Positions 1 through 12,100 of a stretch of DNA of 64,000 bases are shown here, piece by piece. This DNA is from Mesocentrotus franciscanus (Eukaryota; Echinodermata; Echinoidea; Camarodonta; Strongylocentrotidae). The translations under genes and the position numbers were made by a program. Below the pieces are notes generated by a model. That model did no database searches. It saw nothing but the letters and a program-made list of their open reading frames with translations, and had not been told where the DNA came from. Each line of letters starts with the position of its first letter. Position 1 is the first letter of the stretch. The stretch is taken from positions 19,618,675-19,682,674 of the forward strand of contig CP137680.1 in NCBI GenBank assembly GCA_037976565.1, written 5' to 3'.

Positions 1-127
1 AAGTATTTTATTATTGCAGTTCTCTGAAAAGGAGGAAAAATACAAGGATGGATATCGAATACTGTATGAATCAGGTGCTGACAAACTATGTATTTATCAA
101 ACTTGTCTAGTAGTCATTTTCTGTCTT

Positions 128-328
128 TTAAAGCCCGTCTGCACTAGTTTGGCCAGGAAGGATTAGACCACCCAGCGTGGTCACTGACAGGTGGTTATCT
201 CATCAACTCGGCTCTCAATTAACATAAGAAAAAGAGGATCATGGGGGAACCAACGGGCACCGCTTAGGCATTGTTTTCTATATAGAGGGAGCAAGTAACT
301 AGCTACAAGTAGTGCAGTGGGGCTTTAA
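128..328. mobile_element. TTAA-ended MITE, family 1, copy 1
   Basis: This ~200-bp element starts TTAAAGCCCGTCTGCACTA and ends in the inverted equivalent TAGTGCAGTGGGGCTTTAA. A second, nearly identical copy sits at 39941-40136. No coding capacity is present. TTAA at both ends is typical of piggyBac-type target duplications, so a piggyBac-related non-autonomous element is the likeliest class. Confidence 0.8.
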
Positions 329-1157
329 AATAGTTTTTAGGCGCTGGAGACACATCACTCGATTCAAATTGAGAAATATGCGAAATTATTCATGTCTAAA
401 AGCAGTATGCGTCTTACAAAATATTCTTCTTTCATAAAAATGCGTCATCTACCTATGAATTTGATATTAGATTTTAGGATATTACTAAGCCTAACAAAGC
501 AGTGGGTTGCAACGAATGATTTTTGTTTGAATATGGCAATACAGTCCATATTGTAAAGGGCTGCAAGAACGTTTTTTTCTCTTCTAAAATGGGGGAAATA
601 AATGAAAGAAAACTATTTATAATACCTGATCATGTCATACAGTTTAAATGAGCTAGCTTTGGTTTTCATTTAATAACAACACAGAATGCAAGCTCCCGTT
701 CTAATCTTACGAAACAGATTGCAAGTAGATGGCTTCTTCAAAGCCGCATATTCGATGCGTGTCAGGAAGATGAAATAGATCACACTTTTTTTCTTTCTCT
801 TTTACATTCTGACACTTGCCATAATATGTGTACTCTCAATAGCATATAATTCACGTAGTAATATGCGAGACACAGATCGTAACGAACACCTTGGACATCC
901 GACAAAATGACGAGTATTTAATGCATGAATGTCCCTCTAAAACTCGGTACTTTCTTACTACCCCTAAAGAAATAATAATTATGAAGGGCCATCGGTTTTC
1001 GTCAAGAGTTCACTATGATTTACATTTGTACAGCATATCCAAGATAGGAAGTGTGGAGAGAAAAAAATTGCTGTAACATTCATTCTTTCGTCACCAACGT
1101 CGATCAATCGTTTGTCCTGTCCGTTTGCCATTTCGTCTGTACATTGATTCGATTTAC
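329..1157. other. No gene recognised
   Basis: AT-rich sequence between a MITE and the GG-rich satellite. One 61-residue frame (891-1076) has no recognisable motif. I see no RNA gene or further repeat. Confidence 0.5.
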
Positions 1158-1845
1158 CAGTTGATGGGTTGGTTTGATAGGTAGGTGGATGGTTGGTACT
1201 TGGTAATCTTGGTGGATGGTCAAATGATTGGTTGATGGGTCGGTTGTGTGGTTGTCAGGATGGTCAGTTGGCCGGGTTCTCTTTGATCGTTCTCTCGGTT
1301 GGTCCATTAGTTGGTTGGCTGGGCTGTCTATCTGTTCGTTGGTTATTCGTTGAATGGGTGATTAGATGGTTTGGTTGGTTAGTTGGTTGGGCGGTCGGTC
1401 GGGTGGTTGGTACGTCGGCCGGTCGAATGGACGGGGTTGATACGTCATACGGGTGGTCGGTTGGTTAGATGGTCAGTGGGTGGGTAGGGTGGTTAGGGTG
1501 GTTGGTCGGTTGGTTGGTCGGACGGACGGGTGGTTGGTTGGTTGGTCACATGTTGATCGGTTGATCGGTCGTCGGTTGGTTGGGTGGTCAATCGGGAAGT
1601 TGCTTCCGCGGTCAGTCGGTCGGGAGTTCGGCCTTGGTCAGCTGGTTGGTGGTCAGTCGGTCGATCGGGTCGTTGGTTGCGTGGTCGGTCGGGTGGTCAG
1701 TCGGTCGGTACTGGATGGTTGGTCGGTCGGTTGGTTTGTCAGTCGGGTGGTTGGTTTGTCGACTAGTCGGTCGGTCAGTTAGGCTGGTTGGTCGGTAGTT
1801 GTCGGTTGGTTGGTTGGTTGACTGGTTGGTTCATTGGTCAATACA
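1158..1845 (+). repeat. GG-rich tetranucleotide satellite (GGTT/GGTC/GGTG)
   Basis: About 690 bp are made almost entirely of GG dinucleotides separated by two or three bases, mostly GGTT, GGTC and GGTG units. All four overlapping plus-strand frames and the minus-strand one read as repeat translation (WLVGRSVG-like). They are not genes. Confidence 0.9.
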
Positions 1846-2031
1846 ATCATAATGCAGGTTTCCGCATTCCCACACATACCAGTCTGTATGTTTGATCTGT
1901 CCTCTGCCATGTACTTTGCGTCTCTCCATGTCACGTTGTCCGTGAATACTGTGATCTACCCCTATTTATATTGGGAGGTCAAAACTACAGTAGCAGTGTA
2001 AAAGCTTATGTTTTAGCCAGTGCGAGGGCAT

Positions 2032-2058
2032 AAAGTGCTTCACTTTGTGAAGCACTTT
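2032..2058. repeat. 27-bp perfect hairpin
   Basis: AAAGTGCTTCAC, a TTT loop, then GTGAAGCACTTT. The stem is a perfect 12 bp. It is isolated and no run of T follows. Confidence 0.85.
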
Positions 2059-2553
2059 TACTTTCCTTGCTACTCAGATCCCAGATCCTGAAATTCCTGT
2101 CAATTTAAGTGTCCGTTAATCTCTCCATGTCTTTAAGTCCGTTTTACTGTCAGTCTCGTCGGCGGCTTCCTCGTGCTTCTTTACAAACATCTCCCGAAAC
2201 CTTTGACGATGAGCTTTACATTAGATGTGCATCATAGTTGTCAGAAGTCCTATAAAACCGTAAGTTTAATTCTCCGAAAAAGGGATTTGTCGAAACGTCA
2301 GCTTTTAATAACAAAACAGATTTTCATATACCAAGAAGTAGCATCACATCGATACCATTGAGCTGAGCCTTCTCACATGTTAGAAATAGTCGCGGTCACT
2401 TAGCAAAGCACAATGCCGTTTAATTTTGAAGTAATTTTGAAAGTACCTGTCATCAAGGAGCTCTGTGGTTGTCGTGTCAGTTTTTGTTTTTTTGTCAGGT
2501 GGTGTCCTGGATGAATGTTGCGTCACGTCGGGCACTTGTCCGATCCATTATAG

Positions 2554-2842
2554 CAGTGGTGGATCCAGGGGGGGGCGGGCGGGCCACCTCCACTAGCAAA
2601 AAAAAGAAGTAAAACACCCTTTTTGTAAAAAGAAGATGGGCCCCTCTAGCGCTCAAGGGGTGGCGGTTTAAAAAGAAAGAAATCCCCCGTTTTACGCAAA
2701 AATTTCGGGTCCAAAAAAAAAAATTGTGCTCACTCCCCCGAGCAAAAATGAGCGAAAAATCGGCCGACACGATTTTCAAAATTTCGCACGAAGTGCGCCC
2801 CTTTTTTTGCCCCTCCCTTGCCGCCGGCTGGATCCGCCCCTG
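2554..2842. mobile_element. hAT-like MITE with 8-bp target duplication
   Basis: A 289-bp element has ends CAGTGGTGGATCCAG and, inverted, CAGGGGCGGATCCAG. It is flanked on both sides by the perfect 8-bp direct repeat CATTATAG (2546-2553 and 2843-2850). Eight-base duplications with CAG-starting termini are typical of hAT elements. The overlapping open frames on both strands are artefacts of the element. Confidence 0.87.
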
Positions 2843-3589
2843 CATTATAGTATGTATTCCCATGCCATCTCTGGTTATCTCGTTATGGTCAGTCGCAAAT
2901 TCAACCAGTCACGTACCAGTCGATGATATTCAAACTTGGGCAATCATGATCACCGTCACAGGTTCAACTTTTCTTCAAAGTTAATTTTGGCTATCCTTAA
3001 ATGATGAAACGTGAATAAATTAGAACTTCCCATTTTTGCAATTTTATGTGAAACAGAACCAATGTGCGAATTAGCACAGGTTGCCCATCAATCGTATCAT
3101 CAGTCAGTATTGCCAACCAGTTGTTCGTGATGATGTCGAATTACCGAAGATTATAGTTTAAAATCCTGTACCAACGTGTCATTTATAGCTCTTGTCAAAC
3201 ACAACGCATCCCAATCTCTAACGATGGTACACATGCCTATGTGCCCCTGGATCCGCACGTAACACCCACCAAGTCACTGTCATCAATGTGAATTGGTAAG
3301 TTCGTCTGTTGTAGGTCACACAAGTCGTGTCGTCATCTTGCATGTCGCCTTGAAGTCTTAATTATCCAACTAATACTAGTATAGTATCTGACGAGAAGGC
3401 TTGCCGATGGAACATTTCATCAGAAATACAATACTTGGATTCTTTGACGGAGTTTCTGAATGGACAATCGTTTGATTTATTCGTCCAGTACGTGTGTCGT
3501 TCACCCACTGCCAAGACTGGAGTATATAGTCACGGAGGTCACACTAGTCATGACATCGTTCTTGTCCTCTACAAAATAATACATAATGA

Positions 3590-3995
3590 GGTGAGCTGGC
3601 TGAGTCGGTAAAACTTCTGCCTGTCGAACCAAAGATTGTGGGTTCGAATCCAACCCAGGCGGAGGACTGAGGCCTGCATTGGTGTGTTAACGTGTCCCTC
3701 CCCTGTTTCATAGACGCTCGCTATGTTAAGGGGAAACCACCCTGTCCCTCGGATAGGACGTTAAATTGAAGCCCCGTGTAGAGTATAGTTACCACTTTTG
3801 CACGTTAAGAACCCACTACACTATTCGTTTAAGAGCAGGGGGAAACCCCGGTGTAGTGGTCCACCTGCACACAACAATAAGTTATACCGGGACCCGATCG
3901 AGAGTTCAGTGATTCAGTTCGCTTTTCACCTCCCAGGCACAAGTGACGCCAAATACTTAATAATAATTAATAATAATAATACTACTAATAAAAAT
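3590..3995 (+). mobile_element. tRNA-derived SINE (type 1)
   Basis: The head has an A-box-like TGGCTGAGTCGG and a perfect B box GGTTCGAATCC (3641-3651). A long unrelated body and a TAATAA-type tail follow. The body includes GGATAGGACGTTAAATTGA and TTAAGAACCCACTACACTA, wording I recall from repeats common in sea urchin DNA. The 134-residue open frame starting at 3798 is SINE body and tail. Confidence 0.75.
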
Positions 3996-5370
3996 GACAG
4001 TAATGAGAAACATACAGTATCGTTAGAAGAGATGTCGGTGCAACCATTTCGTCAGAAACATGACCCAAAGGTGTGGGACTCCGTAGTGCTGGTTCTAAAA
4101 TGGTCATTCGTGCAATCAACTTCACTCTCTAAATGTTGGGTCCCAACAACCTTGTCACGGTGGTATGGTAAGTTTGTCCTTTCTTGGATCACATCAGATT
4201 AATGTTACCATTGCGTGTGGTCCGAATAGTCATAGCAACCAAACCAATGCAATAGTCTTTGCCGAGAAGATACGTCGGCTTCAAAACAAAATGGTTCAAG
4301 TGTTTTGTCATACAAATTCGTGAGTCAAAGTCCCAGTATTTTCAGTCGTAGGGTAAGTAATCATGGTGGTTGTCCAGTTTTGTGAAAAGTGTAAAGATGA
4401 TATCCGTCTTATATAAGCCAACACCTGTCGTTCGTTCCATTAAGGCTACAGTGCACATGGTCAAAGGTCTGCAAGACTGACGGCCCATAACACGAATAAG
4501 ATCAACAATGCCGGTCTTCTAGTCCTTCTGACAACCTATATGAGGGTTCACGAGATCAAAGACCCACGAGAACGACATGTCCGTCTCATTACCTGCCTTT
4601 TTTTAACAACTTCTCGTGAGCCATCGGTCAATCGGAATAGCCCCCTTTAAAATAAAAAAACGTTAGTTTTATGGGGGAGGTTTTTATTATTCTATTGTGC
4701 GTGTATGTTTTTAAATCAATAAATCAGTTCAATTCAACGTACTGCAATTCAAGTATAGTGATGATCAGGTCAGATCTGGTCGGGTCATGTCGGATCCAAA
4801 TCGTCGTTCGTTGTTGATATTTTTATGTGTCCTATCACTTCTGCGACCTTGTCAAGAAAATTCATATCCTATCGTACAGTTAGCTAGTTAGGTTAGGATT
4901 TAAAAAAAAATCATTTAATGATAAAGAAATGATTATTTGAGAATTTAGAACATCACCTGTGTTTAAAAACCTTTAATTAATTTGACACTCATATTCCGTC
5001 ATTTGTGAGAGAGCTTGATCTATGTAATGCCATTTCAAGAAACAAAGTCTGTCAATAAAACAAAGAACACTGGGTATTAGTACTTCAATACAATATAAAA
5101 TAATGTATACATGTTGGTTATAGATCACAGTATAAAAAGATATCCTCCTCGATTTCAGATTTAAGATGGCATCAAATACCATCTCATAATGATATGAAAC
5201 ATTTTGTTTCTATAAAAAGATTCTATATATTATATGACAAGTATTATACATTTTTGCAAAATTTCTGTCAATATATTGAAACACCACAGTACAAAAACGA
5301 AGAAATAAAATCATCAGTCACCATGAGGTGAAGTACTTTGAAGAAAGTCATTGCTTAGAATCGGTATATA
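3996..5370. other. 3' flank and probable 3' UTR of the receptor gene
   Basis: Immediately past the stop codon on the minus strand the sequence is AT-rich, and it probably holds the 3' UTR down to about 4.9 kb. The rest shows no gene. A small GGTCAGATCTGGTCGGGTCA direct repeat sits near 4770. Confidence 0.4.
4972..4977 (-). promoter_or_regulatory. Possible poly(A) signal (ATTAAA) of the receptor gene
   Basis: On the minus strand ATTAAA lies about 395 nt past the stop codon. A canonical AATAAA appears on that strand further down, at about 4683-4688. The assignment rests on position alone. Confidence 0.25.
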
Positions 5371-6183
5371 TTATACGTAATAGATCATATTGGCTTTGCC
5401 ATTCAATTGCAATAGTCGAAGCTGAAGGTCTTGCATTTCTGTTATGAGTGTCCTTTCATCAAGGTCTCCTTTGTCAGCTGTTTCTGAAGTACTGGGGATA
5501 TCCTTGTTGCTACCGCGGTTGGCCGCGCTGCTGCTTCGGCGGTACGCGAGAACTGACGTCTCGTCGGCATCCTCCTGATCGTTATTCTCGATCTCTGTCT
5601 CGTCTTCCTCGTCCACGTCGTTTGTCCTCTTTCCTTTATTATCCCCTATCATCCCTACACCGCCGTCACTAATCGCCCTGAGTTTCGAAGACAAACTTTC
5701 ACTGCTTCCTGCGCTACTTGTCCCGCGCAACGTACCATACGACCGTTCCACAACCGTACTCCTCTCCGTATCCAAATCCGGACAGATATCCGAGTTGGTC
5801 TCGTCGGTATCCGTACTAAATCTTGCCATGAGCGGCGTATGCGTGAAACTGTTCTCCTTCCCCAGCCCTCTGAAAGGCAACACTGATGTCCTACGTCGGG
5901 TTTCGGTTTTTCCCGGTCGCTCCTCGCTCCGTCCACCACCACCACCACCACTAACCGAATTCAGATTTTGAGTCACTATTCGCTTGTATTCCTGTTCGAA
6001 TCGATTAACCGCACACGATTCTTGATTGTCTATGGGAGTCTCTGGTAAGTGTAGCAGCATTTGTAATTCATGTTCCTTCCCTGATGTGTCCAGATCAAAT
6101 TCACTTAGATGACCTAGTCGGTATTGCTCCTCTCGTTCGAGCATGCGCAGTATACCTTCAAGCTCGGCTATTTTGGAATCAAG
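5371..6183 (-). CDS. GABA-B receptor terminal exon: coiled coil, disordered acidic tail, C terminus IYYV
   Basis: The exon encodes 270 residues plus a TAA stop at 5371-5373, with acceptor ATCTTTGCAG. It opens LDSKIAELEGILRMLEREEQ, continuing the coiled coil that in this family pairs GB1 with GB2. A low-complexity tail follows, with a run of six glycines, serine-rich stretches and an acidic block (DEEDETEIENNDQED). A second short leucine heptad, TLITEMQDLQLRLLQLNG, ends in MIYYV-stop. The final YYV fits a class II PDZ ligand (hydrophobic-X-hydrophobic). The tail is not recognisably similar to vertebrate GB1 or GB2 beyond the coiled coil. Confidence 0.93.
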   Translation of the reverse strand, partial: LDSKIAELEGILRMLEREEQYRLGHLSEFDLDTSGKEHELQMLLHLPETPIDNQESCAVNRFEQEYKRIVTQNLNSVSGGGGGGRSEERPGKTETRRRTSVLPFRGLGKENSFTHTPLMARFSTDTDETNSDICPDLDTERSTVVERSYGTLRGTSSAGSSESLSSKLRAISDGGVGMIGDNKGKRTNDVDEEDETEIENNDQEDADETSVLAYRRSSSAANRGSNKDIPSTSETADKGDLDERTLITEMQDLQLRLLQLNGKANMIYYV

Positions 6184-9100
6184 CTGCAAAGATAAAAGAG
6201 ATAATCCAGATGATACAGTTTATTTGTAAGAACTATCCTTTGTGTTTAAATATGAGTACATTATTAGGGAACAACCAATTCCTGGTGGCTGGATGACATC
6301 TTAGATTTCGTAAGTACTAAGTCAGGGACTTCAGGGGGAGTAGGTTGAAACCCATCCATTAAAAGTTTCTTCGGGCAATTTATTTTACAACCTACGTCGT
6401 AGAGGTGTTGTGGTCGAGTGGATAGGTCACCGGACTGTCGATCACAAGGTCCGCGGTTCGAGTCCCGCCACGGCACTAATGTCCTTTGGCAAGACATTGA
6501 TCTACATTTGCCACACTCAACCCAGGTGAGGTAAATGGGTACCTGGTAGGATTATTCCTTGAAATGCACTGTGCGCTGATAACGGCTGCCGGAGCTAAAG
6601 CTAGGGTAATAATGTCCAAAGCTCTTTGGAAGCGCATAGAGATGTTATTTCATAACGTATTATGCGCTATACAAGAACTGAACTATTATTATTATTATTA
6701 TTTGTAAAACAATTTGAAGACTTTTGGAGGTTGACATATTTTCAACTCTTGTAAACAACTTCGAAAATCGGTGTGCGTTTGTGTGAACGGCGTTTTTACA
6801 GATGTGCATTGGCCAGGACCATCACCATCGGACGCAACTCAGGTTCGAACCCACGTCTGTTTATCGAAAGGCCAGTGGGCTTCCCATTATACCAACCCAC
6901 TTTTCAAGGAATACTTCTACGAAAGAGTTGTGATAATATCTCGTCACCACTTACTTTTCTATTTTCTCTTCTGAATGCTCGTATATGAATTTCAGCTCTA
7001 TAGATGCTCTCTTTTAGCTCCGTCGATTCGTCCATCACGAAGCGACGGGTTCGACCTTTGACCTCTAACCCGACTGATCTGGTGACTGGATCATTGCTCA
7101 CACTAATTCTTATTGCATGAAGCTACAATAGAAAATAACGATCAAATGATATTAATAAACTCAAATCGCCGGTGATGTCGAAACACAATATCTGACTTCT
7201 CCTGTACACCCCTACTACTCAATATTCTATGGACTGTCTCATCTATTGGTTTGAGGCATTGCAGCTGATAAAGCTTAATTTTCTATGTGTGTATAACTAT
7301 AGTGGTAAATAATTTTTATTTATAAATATGCATGAAGACAGTTAAATTACGTAACCAAACGTATGACTATTATTTTGTTATCACCAAAATGTATCCATGT
7401 TCTGAATCATATTTCTGTTCTTTGTAAACTTTGTCTGAGCCTTTATTTTACATGTGAGCAAACAAATATCCATGTTGAATGACATTGGACAAATAGATAC
7501 ATTACATTCCAATCCAATCCAATCCAGGAATTTATATAGCGCCAATATCTAGTTGCCTAATCAAAGGCGCTGATGAGACTGAAAAACTACCAAAAATGTC
7601 TGTTCATGATTACAACCGGGAAAGACAAAAAAGCAGTGACTAATAAATTGTAAGCAATCTGAAATAGGTATGTCTTTAGTTGAGTTCTAAAAGTACATTG
7701 ATATCGCAATATTTCCTTTTAGATTTAGAATAAAATGTATGCTAATTATTTCCATAATTTCTATTTTAATGGGATTATACTTAAGGGCACGCATTTAAAC
7801 TTACCCAGAGACAGGTGAAATATCTTACATGGCATGGACCACAAAACGACGGAAGTCACTAAAGTTCTCTACATGATGAATTTGACTACTACAGTCAAAC
7901 CTGCTTTAGTGACCACCTGTCTACAAAGACCACCTGTCTACAAAGACCACATTTTTTGTTTCCCTTGAAAATAGTTTCTCATTGAAACATGTACTAAAGG
8001 AACCTGTCTTCAAAGACCACCTGTCTACAAAGACCACTTTTTCTGTTTCCCTTGGGCGGTCGCTATAGACAGGTTTGACTGTATTTTGAAGCTACATCAA
8101 ACTTTCTTTATTCAAGACCGAAACATAAAATTTACCTTTGGCACAAAAAGTAGACACAGCGTGGCAGTGGTAGTAATACAGATACAGAGAGACACGAGCA
8201 TGAAGGACATCGTACGATGGTTGCCTTGGATGACCCAGTTATTGACGACGACGGCGAGCACGCTCATGATGACGACGTTGTACACGCAGACGGCGATGTA
8301 GTGGGAGTCGTTGAGGGCGGGGATCTTGACATTGCGGGTCTCCCAGGCGAGGAAGACACCGAAGAGAAGTAGAAGGCCCTTGTAGGAGTAGAGAGCAACC
8401 AACCATTTGCTCTGGTGGGACGACGTGCATTCTTCGATGACGGGCACGTACGCGCGCGTGCCGTCGTCTGAAATCTTGAATAGAAGAAGACAGGAGTAAA
8501 TTTTCGATTTTGTTCTGCAAGTTATCCAACTATACTCTTACAAAGTGACATCAGAATTCCTGTCAGACCGGAGGGTTTTCCTTGTCAGATCTTTCCGTAT
8601 TTTTTTTTTTCCGCAGCGTAATTATCAGTTCAAAACAAAATTTCACCTCTGTAACCCTTTACAAACTGACCTTAATCAAACCATTTGCTAACTCATACAG
8701 TGTAGGTGATGTAAATAATTATTCAATAAAATGAAGAAAACAAGAAACAAGAATATACGCAAATCCAAACTGGGGAGTGTTCCACAAAGACTAAGATCGA
8801 CTTTAAGTTGGACTTAACTATGGCAGGCCGTTCATGCCACTGTTTGCTCTCACTGTTTACTGGCATTGGTCTCTCAAGGGACGTACAAATAATGGTCACA
8901 AATCTACAGAATTTAAATTTTTGGATAATTCATTATTGAAGGAAAAAAATATTATCTAAAGATCATAATGGTGAGAGCAAACAGTGGCATGAACGGCCTG
9001 CCATTGTTAAGTCCAACTTAAGGTCGATCTTAGTCTTTGTGAAACACCCGCCTGGTATTGAGTCAAAAAGTTGACAGTACCCTTTGAGTAGGTGATTAAT

Positions 9101-12100
9101 GAAGGGAAGTTTAAAGAACGCTATTTTGGGGGAATTGTTACGATGCAAATCGACAATAAATCAATGAAATGAGCCATGCCCCACGTAAGTATGAACTCAC
9201 CTCGACACTCATGCGTTTTTCTTGTCGGTACATGGGATCCAGTATTACCCACAATGCAATGATAATGACGTCCAGTAATAGTAAAACTCCGATCATGAGG
9301 AATAACGTTGATTCGTGCAGCATCTAAGAAGGGCAATCATACAAAACAGAGTTAACCTTGCATTTAAAGATTAGCATAACTAGTGTACATGGGATGCGAT
9401 CACTTAAAGTGACTCGGTAACATATTGCCTCAGATTCTGAAACAAAATCCTGGATTTAGCTCATGCTGCAATCATAATTATAAACCTTTAGGTCAGTCAG
9501 GAATCCCATGACTTTTACAAGCCGATCGCCTGTCTGATTATCAAGATATTATGATTGGAAATCGAAATTTCATTTTTCGTTTTCCTAACGGTTTTTATAA
9601 CACTACAGTCTATTGGGGAAGATGAGGACGGTAAAACCGGTCTCTCAAAGATTTTTACTTTTTTGAGGCACTTCATTTTTTTAGGGCTTCAATATTACAC
9701 CATATCACAGACACTGATAACACGTAGGGCCACGCATCTCAGATTTAACATTGTTAAACGATGCCTTTAAAAGATGGCAATGCTCGGGGTATTAAACAAT
9801 AAATGTAACGTACTCAGAAAGAGCAGTATGCGGTTATTGCATTAGGTAAATAAGACTGAAATAACAATTATCATTATTTTAGTGGTGTTTTTGCAGTGTA
9901 CCAGTTTAGTGTTCAAATTTGAACATTCATTTCCAAATGCGCAGTTACATGAACTGGACAGTATTTTAAATCAGAATTATGGTGGTTAATATAAACAGAT
10001 TCTTATAAACTTCCATTCTCAACACATCTACGATGATGCTGCATGCTTCAGAGCGTTGTTTTGAATTTTACAGGTTAACAAATCTCCAGACTTGATCATT
10101 CCATTTAGGTTATAATTGACTCTGTTCCATTTCCTATCTAGGTAGGTCAAATCATACATCATTAAAGTCAAAGCTGATATACCGTAATTACTGCTCAGAC
10201 AAAAATATCTAGGACAGTAATTAAGCTGTCTTAATATGAACGGGGGAATGTCATTCAGGAGCGGATTCAGGATTCTTTAAAAAAAAAAGGGGGGGGTGTA
10301 CAATTCCGAAAATTAGGTTAAAGTTTTCAAAGAGGGCATACGAGGGAAATTAGGAGGAACATAGTGTGATCAAGGTGCGACACATTTGCTTTGAAAAAGA
10401 AAGGGGGCGACTACTCGGTGTGCTGCCACCCTTACTCTGACACGGATGATATCATAGTTTTTGTCTGTGTTTATGTTGTTTGCAAGTATTCCCCCAGGAG
10501 CAGGATGAATTCGATAATATGGTTTTAAAATCAGGCAAGCTTCTTAAATATTTCTTTATATTTTTCAAAATCTCATTTCCTATCTGGTTTAAGTGATTGA
10601 GAAATTGTAGTATAATCTTCCTCCCACGTGCTCAGATTAAGCACTAATATAAAGTGGTCTACGTCAGAGCTCAAGTCAGGGATCATTTTGGCAATCACAA
10701 TCTATAATCAGATAAGCTGAAACAATGAATCGCATCAAGGCATGCAGAATGTGAAGCAGTAATGTAGAGGTGACGTTTTCTAGTGGATAAGTCGCTGGAC
10801 TGTCAATCACACGGTTCGCGGTTCAAGTGCCGCTGTGGCACTAATGTCCTTTGGCAAGTTCAAGCACGCGTTCTGGCAACACTCGCTCCGTGGTAAATAT
10901 CCTACACTAGCCGAATTATTAACTTCAACCTAGACCAAACACGAGACCAAACACTAGACCTGACCCTAAGACTATCCCTAGACCGCATCCGAAACCCGAT
11001 TGCAACCCTAGCCTAGACAAAAATAACCATCTGGTATGGAGAATTCTTTAATAAAACTGACATTTGTCAACCTTCCCCATATACACATAATTATGTATAA
11101 AGGCAGTGGAGCCAGACGTAGTCTCAGAGACTGAAGCTTTCGGTTTACCCTAGCCCTGTGATCTTTCATTAAAGATACTATGTCCCTCTGCAGCCAACAT
11201 CAAATTCTGTAGAACTTTGCAGGAATTATGAATATGTCATGTATGTCCTATCTGTGAAATTTAAATTTTAGCAGTGTCCTAATATTCAAATTATGCAAGG
11301 AAATCCGTTTACTTGCTAGACTTCACTGTCAGACACTATTGGGTGACTGACTTGCTTTTTCATCTTTGGTAATAACATACATAAAATGAGCTGTAAAGGG
11401 TACATGAGCATTTGTCTACATCAATAACCCACTTCTTGTAATGGCCAAAATTAAACTGATTGAATCTTTGCGCAGCATAAAACGTACGACCATTCGGTAC
11501 AATGGTCTGAAAAATCAGACTATTACTTACTGGCTCTATAGCTCCTAAGTCGATTCGACAACTAATAGTCGTTATTTTCCCACTTAAAGACATTTTCAAG
11601 CCCCCTTTTTTAGGAAAGTTCTAAATTAGTATTGTCTTTCAAATGCCGTTGGAATTTAACCTATTCATTTTTTGGCCTGCAAATGGGACATAGTACCTTT
11701 AAATGAAGACAGTTATGACAGTGAAATAATAAATTCAGTCACTTACTTTTCTTTTGATGACTCTACTCATAGCATGTGTAATGATGTGATATACCCGATA
11801 CGTCTTGACAAACATAGATCCGAAAGCCATGGAGAATCCGACCGCTAGGAACGATGTGCGGATCTGAAAGAAAAAGCAAACGTGAGGGAGAACAACGACT
11901 TTGTAAGTTGTAAACAATAACATTAATAATAATAATTACAATAACATGGTGTGATGTTGAAAGATATTGGTAATTGTGTGTCACATAATATATTTATATG
12001 GATTGAGTTACAGCATGATTTTGAATATCAAATTACTATTTCTTCATAGATTTTCTCAGGAATTTTCTTCTTATCCTACACCATAGATCAACCAATGTCA

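Noticed and set aside
1104..1798. Four overlapping Trp/Gly/Val-rich frames and one minus-strand Thr/Asp-rich frame
   Set aside because: All come from the GGTT/GGTC satellite; there is no non-repeat sequence in them.
2495..2863. 122-residue minus-strand frame
   Set aside because: It lies almost wholly inside the hAT-like MITE and begins and ends in its flanks.
3798..4202. 134-residue plus-strand frame
   Set aside because: It begins in the SINE body, crosses the TAATAA tail and continues into unremarkable DNA; no motif.
6411..6480. Possible genuine tRNA gene
   Set aside because: Perfect A and B boxes, but no acceptor-stem pairing; the sequence continues as a SINE body with tail, and sister copies exist.
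8112..8529. Alternative acceptor at 8467 and alternative frame of the TM5-7 exon
   Set aside because: It would shift the frame relative to the upstream exon; the acceptor giving ISDDGTRAY keeps phase 0 and matches the GABBR2 DISIRP-LEHC region.
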